From the NCBI GenBank assembly GCA_044225565.1, contig JBGAIL010000020.1:1-39090 (forward strand): a stretch of DNA of 39,090 nt, read 5' to 3'. The notes under the pieces were generated by a model. The model was not told the DNA's origin, searched no databases, and saw nothing but the letters and a program-made list of their open reading frames with translations. A program made the translations under genes and the position numbers. How positions within the stretch are numbered: position 1 is the first letter of the stretch; every line of letters starts with the position of its first letter. Origin of the DNA: CAVXAE01 sp044225565. GTDB taxonomy: Bacteria > Pseudomonadota > Gammaproteobacteria > Steroidobacterales > Steroidobacteraceae. Shown in pieces: positions 16,541-23,592 of the stretch.

Positions 16541-17032
16541 ATGCGACACCAACTCACGGGCCGACAGCTCTCGCGCAATGCGCCGCATCGCTGGGCGATG
16601 CTGCGCAACATGAGCGTCTCGCTGCTGCGGCACGAGACCATCCGCACCACCCTGCCCAAGGCCAAGGAGCTGCGACGCATGGTCGAGCCGCTCATCACCC
16701 TCGGCAAGTCGGACAGCGAGGCGAGCCGGCGGCTGGCCTTTGCGCGCCTGCGCGATGCGGACGTGGTCACCAAGCTGTTCGAGGACCTGGGGCCGCGCTT
16801 CAAGGCGCGCCCGGGCGGCTATACCCGCATCCTGCGCATGGTGCCGCGGCCGGGCGACAACGCCCCGATGGCGCTGATGCAGCTGGTGGACGGGCCTGTC
16901 GCGGCCGCGAAGATCGAGGAGCCGGCGCAAGGCGAAGGCAAGGCGGCGAAGAAGAAAGCCAAGGCCAAGTCGGCCCCGGCGAAAGCCAAGGCGGCGGCGC
17001 CCGCAAAGAAGAAGAAAAAAGCGGCGGCCTGA
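16541..17032 (+). CDS. rplQ: 50S ribosomal protein L17 with long basic tail
   Basis: L17 is a large-subunit protein near the tunnel exit. Residues 1 to about 125 match the family (MRHQLTGRQLSRNAPHRWAMLRNM, TTLPKAKELRRMVEPLITL, GGYTRILRMVPRPGDNAPMALMQLVD). About 38 extra residues then form a Lys/Ala tail ending KKKKKAAA, so the protein has 163 residues against 127 in E. coli. It is the last gene of the cluster, followed by a terminator hairpin. Confidence 0.96.
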   Translation: MRHQLTGRQLSRNAPHRWAMLRNMSVSLLRHETIRTTLPKAKELRRMVEPLITLGKSDSEASRRLAFARLRDADVVTKLFEDLGPRFKARPGGYTRILRMVPRPGDNAPMALMQLVDGPVAAAKIEEPAQGEGKAAKKKAKAKSAPAKAKAAAPAKKKKKAAA

Positions 17033-17070
17033 CCGCCCCTGCCGGCGCGCGAGCCGGGTCAGCGACATGT

Positions 17071-17100
17071 GAAAGCCGCCGCAAGGCGGCTTTCGCGTTT
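17071..17100 (+). terminator. Hairpin terminator of the ribosomal cluster
   Basis: A perfect ten-base-pair stem, GAAAGCCGCC (17071-17080) with GGCGGCTTTC (17085-17094), closes a GCAA loop and is followed by GCGTTT. The U-tract is short but the position, 38 bases after the rplQ stop, fits an end-of-operon terminator. Confidence 0.75.
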
Positions 17101-17182
17101 CCGGGATGGCCGGTGCAGGGTGGTTGGCCCGGGCGGCGCGGCGTATGCTGGGGCGCGTCCTTCACATAAGAGGCAACAATCC

Positions 17183-17575
17183 ATGGGACTCGCGGCAGAA
17201 TTCAAAGAGTTTGCGATGAAGGGGAACGTCGTCGACCTGGCGGTCGGCGTCGTGATCGGCGCGGCCTTCGGCAAGATCGTCAACTCGCTGGTGAACGACG
17301 TGATCATGCCACCGATCGGCCTCGCCATCGGCGGCGTGGATTTCAAGGACCTGGCGGTGCGGCTCGGCACCAATCCCGCGGGCGAGCCCGTGCTGCTCAA
17401 ATGGGGCGTGCTGGTGCAGACCCTGTTCGAGTTCCTGATCATCGCGTTCGCACTGTTCATGGTGATCAAGGCAATCAACCGCCTGAAGCGGCCCGCGCCC
17501 GCCGCGGCCCCGCCGCCGCCTCCGCGTAGCGAGGTGTTGCTGCAGGAGATCCGGGACCTGCTCGCGAAGAAGTGA
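17183..17575 (+). CDS. mscL: Large-conductance mechanosensitive channel MscL
   Basis: MscL is a homopentameric inner-membrane safety valve that opens on hypo-osmotic shock. The 130-residue product starts MGLAAEFKEFAMKGNVVDLAVGVVIGAAFGKIVNSLVNDVIMPP, covering the amphipathic N-helix and the pore-lining TM1. TM2 is FEFLIIAFALFMVIKAINRL, then a Pro-rich linker and the C-terminal bundle helix SEVLLQEIRDLLAKK. AAGAGG at 17168-17173 supports the start. It is a single gene behind the ribosomal terminator. Confidence 0.96.
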   Translation: MGLAAEFKEFAMKGNVVDLAVGVVIGAAFGKIVNSLVNDVIMPPIGLAIGGVDFKDLAVRLGTNPAGEPVLLKWGVLVQTLFEFLIIAFALFMVIKAINRLKRPAPAAAPPPPPRSEVLLQEIRDLLAKK

Positions 17576-17611
17576 GTCGATGCGCCGGCGACGGCAGCGT
17601 GCAGCGGTGCG

Positions 17612-18388
17612 TTACCGTTCGACGAACGCGCGCTCGATGACGTAGTCGCCGGGCTCGCCGATGTGCGGGGAGACCTCGAATCCCCGCGCGTCGAGGATCT
17701 GTGCCGTCTCCTCGAGCATCACCGGGCTGCCGCAGATCATCGCGCGATCCACCTCGGGATCGAGCCCGGGCATGTCGAGGTCCTCGAACAGCCGCCCGCT
17801 CGTGATGAGGTCCGTGAGCCGGCCGCGGTTGCGGAACGGCTCGCGCGTCACCGTCGGATAATAGGTGAGCTGGGTGCCGGCGTACTCCCCGAGATACGGG
17901 TGCTGCGGCAGCTCTTTCGAGAGGTATTCCGAGTAGGCGAGCTCGCTCACCGTGCGCACGCCGTGCACGAGCACGACCTTCTCGAAACGCTCGTACAGCT
18001 CCGGGTCCTTCACCAGGCTCAAAAACGGGGCGAGCCCCGTGCCCGTGCTCAGCAGGAACAGGCGCTTGCCCGGCCGCAGGTCCCGCAGCACCAGCGTGCC
18101 CGTGGGCTTGCGGCTCACCAGGATCTCGTGTCCTTCCTGCAGGTTCTGCAGGCGCGAGGTGAGCGGCCCGTCGGTCACCTTGATGGAAAAGAACTCCAGG
18201 TGCTCCTCGTGCGCGGCGCTCGCGATGCTGTAGGCGCGCATGAGCGGCTTGCCGTCCACCTTCAGGCCGATCATGAGGAACTGGCCGTTCTCGAAGCGCA
18301 GTGCCGCATCACGGGTGGTCGTGAAGCTGAACAGGGACTCGTTCCAGTGGTGGACGCGAGTGACGCGCTCGGTGCCGATGACGGCCAT
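17612..18388 (-). CDS. fpr: Ferredoxin--NADP(+) reductase
   Basis: A 258-residue cytosolic FAD enzyme passing electrons between NADPH and ferredoxin or flavodoxin. The FAD-binding motif is LMRAYSIASAAHEEHLEFFSI (RxYS), the NADP-binding start is LFLLSTGTGLAPFLSLVKD, and CGSPVML with the C-terminal VIERAFVER completes the bacterial Fpr pattern. It is read toward mscL and shares a 235-base upstream region with the divergent crotonase gene. In many bacteria fpr serves oxidative-stress and iron metabolism; regulation is not visible here. Confidence 0.93.
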   Translation of the reverse strand: MAVIGTERVTRVHHWNESLFSFTTTRDAALRFENGQFLMIGLKVDGKPLMRAYSIASAAHEEHLEFFSIKVTDGPLTSRLQNLQEGHEILVSRKPTGTLVLRDLRPGKRLFLLSTGTGLAPFLSLVKDPELYERFEKVVLVHGVRTVSELAYSEYLSKELPQHPYLGEYAGTQLTYYPTVTREPFRNRGRLTDLITSGRLFEDLDMPGLDPEVDRAMICGSPVMLEETAQILDARGFEVSPHIGEPGDYVIERAFVER

Positions 18389-18421
18389 TTCGGGTTTCCC
18401 GGCTCCGTTTGTGGGAGGGGG

Positions 18422-18427
18422 ATTCTA
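18422..18427 (-). promoter_or_regulatory. Possible -10 element of fpr
   Basis: TAGAAT on the minus strand, 33 bases upstream of the fpr ATG. No good -35 is visible at 17-18 bases, so either the promoter is activator-dependent or the match is chance. Confidence 0.3.
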
Positions 18428-18623
18428 AGGAGAGGGAAGGGTGGGCGTTAGAACATCGGGGCATCGGGTCATGCGGACGCGGTGCCGGCAGGCGGCGGCC
18501 CCGTTGCGGGGCCCGCCCGCTCCGGGCTCGCCCATCGGCTCCCCCGGCGCTCCCGGGCTGGATTGCGCAGCGCCACCGGACTATCTTCGTCGAATCCGGG
18601 CAGTGCTTGAGACTTGGAGCACC

Positions 18624-19448
18624 ATGATGAATGCGGTAGGCCTCGAGGTTCGCAATCACGTCGGCTGGATCACGCTCGATCGGCCCGGGATCGCCAATGC
18701 CATAGACCGCCCGATGCTCTGCGCCCTGGACAAGGCCCTGGATTTCGTGATCGAGCGGAACCACGCCGTGCGGGCCATGGTTCTCACCGGCACAGGCCGG
18801 CACTTCTGCAGCGGCGTCGATCTGCGTGCCATGAGCGCGCCGGACGGCATGGAACGGGGTTTCCTGGACCACGTCATCGAGCGGCTGTTGTCCATCCCGG
18901 TGCCCATCGTCGCGGCGATCAGCGGCGCCGCGGCCGGCTCGGGCATGACGATGGCGCTCACCGCCGACATCATTCTCATGACCGAGGACGCGTTCTTCCT
19001 GCCGTCCTTCATCCGGCTCGGGCTCGTGCCGGACAACGGCATCACGACGCTCCTCTCAGAGCGGGTGGGTGCCGCGCGGGCTCGCGCGAGCCTGATGCTG
19101 AGCGAGCGCATCGAAGCGCGCAAGGCGCTCGACTGGGGCCTCGCCTACGAGATCGTGAGCGCGCCGGCGCTGCAGGCGAGAGCGGCCGAACTCGCGGAGA
19201 AACTGGCCTCAGGTCCGCGGAACGCGCTCGCGGCGACGCGCATGATCTTCAGCCAGCGCAACGGCGGAGAATTCCACAAGCAGTTGCGGGCCGAGCGGAG
19301 CGCGCATCTGGATGCCTTGCGGTCGCAGGAATGCATCGAAGGCCGGGCGGCTTTCTTCGAGCGTCGCGAGCCCTGTTTCGTGAAGGGCGACCCCGGACAT
19401 TCCGTCGACGCCGGCCCGGAAGCCGCCAGCCGCCGCACGGTCGTCTGA
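18624..19448 (+). CDS. Enoyl-CoA hydratase/isomerase family protein, PaaG-like
   Basis: A 274-residue crotonase-fold enzyme acting on an acyl-CoA thioester in the cytosol. The oxyanion-hole segments are visible (HFCSGVDLRAM near residues 60-70, and GAAAGSGMTMALTADI near 101-116). The two catalytic glutamates of true hydratases are replaced (Thr at the first, Phe at the second), while D137 in LGLVPDNG sits where PaaG-type isomerases keep their aspartate. An isomerase role is therefore more likely than hydration. GGAG at 18616-18619 precedes two adjacent ATGs (18624 and 18627). The CoA substrate is unknown. Confidence 0.85.
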   Translation: MMNAVGLEVRNHVGWITLDRPGIANAIDRPMLCALDKALDFVIERNHAVRAMVLTGTGRHFCSGVDLRAMSAPDGMERGFLDHVIERLLSIPVPIVAAISGAAAGSGMTMALTADIILMTEDAFFLPSFIRLGLVPDNGITTLLSERVGAARARASLMLSERIEARKALDWGLAYEIVSAPALQARAAELAEKLASGPRNALAATRMIFSQRNGGEFHKQLRAERSAHLDALRSQECIEGRAAFFERREPCFVKGDPGHSVDAGPEAASRRTVV

Positions 19449-19458
19449 GCGCCGTACC

Positions 19459-20139
19459 TCAGCTTCCCCCGATCCCTCTCGCCGCATCCAGATGCTCGCG
19501 CAGCGCCTTCGCCCAGCTGGCCGCTGCGCGTTGAGCGGCGGCAACGTTGTCCACGCTCGAGGTGAGCTCCAGCCAGGTCTTTTCCGGGTCGCGCTTGCGG
19601 TCGATGATTCGTGCGATCAGTGCGCCGGTGGCGGAGTCCCGCAGCTCCGCGACCAGAGTCATCTCGCCGGCGGAGAGCGCGTAACTGCGCGTCACGCCGG
19701 CGCGCTGCAGGTCCGGCGCGTTGATGTAAAGGTCCCGGATCTCCGCCTTGATGCGCAGCACGTCATCGCCCGGAGCATCCACCACGTCGTAGCGGCCCGA
19801 CCTTTCCAGCTCCTTGCCGAACGCTTCGCGCAGCACTTTCGCGAGCCCGTCCCGGATTTCCTGCTTCTCCGCCGCCGTGATGCGCTGGTGGCCGGATTCC
19901 GGCTGCCAGCTCTTGCTGAATGACACCTCGATGGGATCCAGCATCACCTTGTCGTAGGCCGAGAGCTTCGCGCCCGGCTGTGCGTACACGGTGTCCAGAC
20001 CGTGCACCTTCACCTTCTGCAGGCCTTCGGCATCGGCCATAGCCGCGGTCTCGGCGGCGATGGCCTTGGCCTGGCCCCACGCGAGCGGCGCGAGCAGGGT
20101 GGCGAAGGCGGTGGCGAGCAACACTGTGGGCAGTCTCAT
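19459..20139 (-). CDS. Secreted DUF3313-family protein
   Basis: A 226-residue protein with an N-terminal signal peptide (MRLPTVLLATAFATLLAPLAWGQA) and no lipobox cysteine, so probably periplasmic. The body resembles DUF3313 proteins: LSAYDKVMLDPIEVSFSKSW, an EKQEIRDGLAKVLREAF helix, then SYALSAGEMTLVAELRDSATGALIARIIDRK. Function unknown. GAGGAA seven bases upstream supports the ATG at 20139. It converges on the crotonase gene (ten bases between stops) and is divergent from the MFS permease. Confidence 0.8.
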   Translation of the reverse strand: MRLPTVLLATAFATLLAPLAWGQAKAIAAETAAMADAEGLQKVKVHGLDTVYAQPGAKLSAYDKVMLDPIEVSFSKSWQPESGHQRITAAEKQEIRDGLAKVLREAFGKELERSGRYDVVDAPGDDVLRIKAEIRDLYINAPDLQRAGVTRSYALSAGEMTLVAELRDSATGALIARIIDRKRDPEKTWLELTSSVDNVAAAQRAAASWAKALREHLDAARGIGGS

Positions 20140-20264
20140 GGCGCGTTCCTCGGAGCCGTGGTGGGGCGGCAAGCGTGGCCCATCGTCGTCGGCGAGGGGT
20201 GGGACCGCAAGGGTGCGGTGCGGGTTCCCCGCTCCAGGGCGGGGCATGCTAGCGTCCCCACGCC

Positions 20265-20332
20265 GAAAGTAACGCCGCCCCGGACAATCAGTAACCCCAG
20301 CCCGGATCGCGGGCGCCGGAAGCCTTTAGGCT
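20265..20332 (+). promoter_or_regulatory. AraC-type operator and promoter of the MFS permease
   Basis: Two direct half-sites AGTAAC (20268-20273 and 20290-20295) lie 22 bases apart, and a -10-like TAGGCT (20327-20332) starts 31 bases after the second. The same arrangement, with the same 22 and 31 base spacings, precedes the DUF885 operon at 30498-30565 on the minus strand; 29 of 37 positions across the paired half-sites are identical. Direct repeats two helical turns apart abutting the -35 region are typical of AraC-family activator sites. Binding by the AraC protein at 30558-31601 is inferred. Confidence 0.7.
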
Positions 20333-20370
20333 CTGCTCGCGATCCAGGTGCCCGCATCCGAGGAAGCTCC

Positions 20371-21711
20371 ATGCAAGAACCGCCGGCGAGGCTCGGCCGA
20401 GGCGTGCTGCTGGCTTATTCCGCTCCGGCCTTCTCGCAGGTGTTCATCCACGGGCCGACGGGCGGCATCATCCAGGGCATCTACGCCAAGCAGTTCGGCG
20501 TCCCGCTGGCGGGCATCGCCTGGGTGCTGCTCGTGGCGGGCCTCGTGGACGCAGCCTCCAACCCTCTCATCGGCTATTTCTCCGACCGTTACCGAATTCG
20601 ATACGGCTCGCGCAAGCCGTGGCTCGTCGGCGGCGCCACCCTCGCTGTGCTCGCCTGCTGGTTTCTCTACGCGCCGACCCCGCCCGTCACGGTGAGCTAT
20701 CTCATGCTCTGGCTGCTGCTCGCATACCTCGCCTGGGGCATTTCCGAGATCCCCTACGGCGCCTGGATCTCCGAGATCACCGAAAGCTACGACGAGCGAA
20801 CGCGCCTGGCCACCTGGCGCGCGGGCTTCATGTACATGGGCTCGATGGCCTTCTTCGCCGTGCCGTACCTGCCGATGCTGTCGAGCACCGAGTTCACCGC
20901 CGAATCGCTGCGCTGGACGGCGATCATTGCGGTGATTGCGCTTCCCGCCATGACCCTGATCGCCGTCGCCTTCGTGCCGAACGGCGCTCCGCCGCGACCC
21001 AGTGCGAGGGAAGCGAGCCGCAACCCGTGGCGGGCCGTGCTGCTCAACCAGCCGCTGCTGATCTTCGCGCTACTGTTCGCGCTCATCGGGCTCGCCAACG
21101 GAGTGATCGCGGGTGTGCTGTTCTTCTTCTTCGATTCGTACCTGCGCGTCGGGCAGCACATCGCGGCCCTCTTTCTCATTGCGTTGCCGGTCGGCGCGGC
21201 GGCTGTGCCGGTATGGGGGTTTCTGTGCCGGCGTTTCGGCAAGCAGCGGGCGTGGGCCGTGGCCACGCTGGCTACAGCCGTTGCAGTGCTGGGTTACGCG
21301 CTGGTGCCCATTGGCGAGAGCGGTGTCTGGCTGCTTGCTGCCGTCCACGTGCTCGTCATAGCGCTGTACGTGTGCTACGCGGTCGCAGCGCCTGCCGTGC
21401 TCGCAGACGTGGTGGACTACGGCCGCTGGCGCTTCGGCGCGGATTTCGGCGGCACCTACTTCTCGTTCTACTCGCTGATGTACAAGGCCGCGCCGCAGTT
21501 CGGCGGCGCGCTGGGCGTGGCGCTGCTCGGATTCTTCGGCTTCGACCCCAAGCTCGCGGCTCAAACGGAGGGCGCACGGCTCGGATTGATGCTCACGTTC
21601 TGCGGACTGCCGGCGCTGCTGTTGCTGCTGGCCGTGCCGCTGCTCTGGCGCTTCCCGATAGACGCGCGGCGTCAGGGCATCATCGCACGGCGTTTGTCGC
21701 GTTCTCGGTGA
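20371..21711 (+). CDS. MFS permease of the GPH-symporter type
   Basis: A 446-residue inner-membrane protein with about 12 hydrophobic helices. The loop after the second helix reads GYFSDRYRIRYGSRKPWLVGG, the pattern of the glycoside-pentoside-hexuronide:cation symporter group (MFS_2). The start at 20371 is supported by GAGGAAG. Its promoter carries the operator shared with the converging operon, and its stop lies 32 bases inside the 3' end of the esterase gene, so it very likely belongs to the same regulon. Probable role: moving the substrate, or a hydrolysis product, across the inner membrane. The GPH label does not prove a sugar substrate. Confidence 0.88.
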   Translation: MQEPPARLGRGVLLAYSAPAFSQVFIHGPTGGIIQGIYAKQFGVPLAGIAWVLLVAGLVDAASNPLIGYFSDRYRIRYGSRKPWLVGGATLAVLACWFLYAPTPPVTVSYLMLWLLLAYLAWGISEIPYGAWISEITESYDERTRLATWRAGFMYMGSMAFFAVPYLPMLSSTEFTAESLRWTAIIAVIALPAMTLIAVAFVPNGAPPRPSAREASRNPWRAVLLNQPLLIFALLFALIGLANGVIAGVLFFFFDSYLRVGQHIAALFLIALPVGAAAVPVWGFLCRRFGKQRAWAVATLATAVAVLGYALVPIGESGVWLLAAVHVLVIALYVCYAVAAPAVLADVVDYGRWRFGADFGGTYFSFYSLMYKAAPQFGGALGVALLGFFGFDPKLAAQTEGARLGLMLTFCGLPALLLLLAVPLLWRFPIDARRQGIIARRLSRSR

Positions 21712-23098
21712 ACAGCACGATGTCGACGCCTTCATCCACGCGTAGCGAATGGATAGGGCGCTGGCCGTAAAGGTCGTGCATGGGGGACAGCCACTCGCGG
21801 ATCGGTGCGGGCGCGGGACGCAGATCGAGCACGAACGCGGGTTTGTGCAGCGATGCCATCAGGCCTTCGAAGGAATCGGGCGCGGCGGGCAGGCGCCGTT
21901 CCCCGGGAGTGCTCAGGTCCCGGCCGAAGAAATGGCCGAGGGTCACCAGGTCCGTGCCGTAGCGCCGCTTCAGATACATCCCGACCATGGGCGGCAGCGC
22001 CAGTGTCTCGCTCTCGCCCAGCCGGATGGTCACGCGCGTGGGTGCAGCGTGGCCGAGATGGGTGAAGATCAGCAGGCGGCCGCCATCCCGCTGCTGCTGC
22101 CTGCGGATCCATTCGATGTTCTCGAGCTTCGCGCGGTCCGAGACTGCCACCGTGCCGAGGATGGATTGCGGACCGCTCTTCGCGGACCAGCCGATCGGCA
22201 CCTGGCGGAGATAATCGTCCACCTGCCGGGCGGCGAGGGCGGATCGACAGGCGAGCTCGTATTCGCTCTCGGAGGTGGCGTGGATGTAGTCGCTCTCCCG
22301 CGTTTCGTAGAGCGTGACGAGATCGGCGATCGCTGCGGTGACGGCATCGCGCTCGCCCTGGGGGAGCCCCGGGTACTGTTGCGGCTTGTCGGAGAAGCGG
22401 TCCAGAGTGAGGAAGGGCAGCGACGGGGCGAGGCGCTTGCGCAGTGCGGTCGCAGCTTCGGCATCGACGCGGTCGAGGTAGCTGAGCGCGCCGTCGAGCG
22501 GAGCGCCGGGCTGGCCGGGAAAGCCGGAGATGTCCATGCCGTAGAAGTGGATCTTGCGGGCGTGGCGCGGGTCGAGGTTGTAGGCGCGCATCCACTCGAG
22601 CAGGCCGGCCTGCTGGGGGAAGACGCCCAGCCCGCTGGTGATGTATCGCGCCGCGAGCTGCCTGGGATCGCCGGGGCCGCCGAGCACGTAGGCATCGAGC
22701 GCGTAGCTTTCGGTGAGGCCGGACTCGAGGGCGATGGCGGTGAAGTCCATCCGCTCGACGAGGAACTGGAACAGGCGGTTGCGGAACTCGAGCGGCTCCG
22801 CCGAGCCGTGCAGTCCTTCGCCTAGCGAGGCGACGCGCGCGTCGCCGATCATGCGGCGCAGCGGCTCGAGATCGGCCCAGTTCGTCCGGCTCGTCAGCGA
22901 GACCTCGTGAAGGTTCGCAGCAGCCCAGCTGGTGAAGGCCCGGTCGACTGAATGGGCAGGTGAGCCAGGCGCCGCCGCAGCCAGCGCAGCGAACGTGGTG
23001 ACCGGTGTCGCGCTAGCGGCGAGCGGCACTGTAAGCGCTGAGCTGCCGAGAGCGCCGGCCACGATGGCTGCGACAACCCGCCGCGTCATGCGTTTCAT
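21680..23098 (-). CDS. Secreted erythromycin-esterase-family hydrolase
   Basis: A 472-residue protein with a signal peptide (MKRMTRRVVAAIVAGALGSSALTVPLAASA), so probably periplasmic. The family motif SLGEGLHGSAEPLEFRNRLFQFLVE holds the catalytic Glu and His, followed by IALESG and, later, FTHLGHAAPT with a further active-site His. Characterised members (EreA, EreB) open macrolide lactones; most family members have unknown substrates. It is the last gene of the six-gene operon, with an ATGA overlap with the upstream SRPBCC gene and GGAGAAGG as ribosome-binding site. The family is clear; macrolide resistance itself is not established. Confidence 0.88.
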   Translation of the reverse strand: MKRMTRRVVAAIVAGALGSSALTVPLAASATPVTTFAALAAAAPGSPAHSVDRAFTSWAAANLHEVSLTSRTNWADLEPLRRMIGDARVASLGEGLHGSAEPLEFRNRLFQFLVERMDFTAIALESGLTESYALDAYVLGGPGDPRQLAARYITSGLGVFPQQAGLLEWMRAYNLDPRHARKIHFYGMDISGFPGQPGAPLDGALSYLDRVDAEAATALRKRLAPSLPFLTLDRFSDKPQQYPGLPQGERDAVTAAIADLVTLYETRESDYIHATSESEYELACRSALAARQVDDYLRQVPIGWSAKSGPQSILGTVAVSDRAKLENIEWIRRQQQRDGGRLLIFTHLGHAAPTRVTIRLGESETLALPPMVGMYLKRRYGTDLVTLGHFFGRDLSTPGERRLPAAPDSFEGLMASLHKPAFVLDLRPAPAPIREWLSPMHDLYGQRPIHSLRVDEGVDIVLFTENATNAVR

Positions 23099-23592
23099 GC
23101 CTTCTCCACCAATCGCTTCAGCGCGGCGTGATCTGCATCGAGCTTCGCCTGTGTGGCGTCGTTGGCGGTGCGGGCGAGGGCATGGATGCCTCCCGCCTGC
23201 TGCGTGGCCGCCGCAGTCACCTGCACTTTCGCGGCCACATCGCACACGACCAGAGTATGCGCGCCCATATCCACCAGCGTGTATGCGATATAGCCATTGG
23301 CGCTCACTCCATCCTCTGCCCGCAACGACTGGATCCGCCATCGCGGCGCGCGAGCCGCCAGCGTTTCCTGCAGCATGTATACCGTCTCACGACCCGGCCG
23401 CTGCCCGATCCTCAGCACTTCGCCGACGGCGTTCGCCTCTCCGCGGATGCGTTCGAGCGATACCACGCTGTCCTTCCACTCGCGGAGCCGGCCCAGGCAG
23501 GGCCAGACCGCCTCAGGCGCCCGTTCGATCTCGATCTCACCGTGCAGCACGAGATCGAACGCCCTCCAGCCGTTCAGCGGATCGCTGCTCAC
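23095..23592 (-). CDS. SRPBCC (Bet v1-like) domain protein
   Basis: A 165-residue protein with no signal peptide. Its core (LHGEIEIERAPEAVWPCLGRLREWKDSVVSLERI...) is typical of START/Bet v1-like ligand-binding proteins, which have a hydrophobic cavity and often bind or modify lipophilic small molecules. The start is GTG at 23592 in a GTGA overlap with the peptidase gene, and the stop is in an ATGA overlap with the esterase gene. Its place in the chain suggests it handles the operon's substrate or a product of it. Specific function unknown. Confidence 0.8.
   Translation of the reverse strand: MSSDPLNGWRAFDLVLHGEIEIERAPEAVWPCLGRLREWKDSVVSLERIRGEANAVGEVLRIGQRPGRETVYMLQETLAARAPRWRIQSLRAEDGVSANGYIAYTLVDMGAHTLVVCDVAAKVQVTAAATQQAGGIHALARTANDATQAKLDADHAALKRLVEKA

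Noticed and set aside
21680..23098. Calling the esterase a macrolide-resistance gene
   Set aside because: Family membership alone does not show macrolide activity; most members are uncharacterised and the operon context suggests a nutrient or natural-product role.
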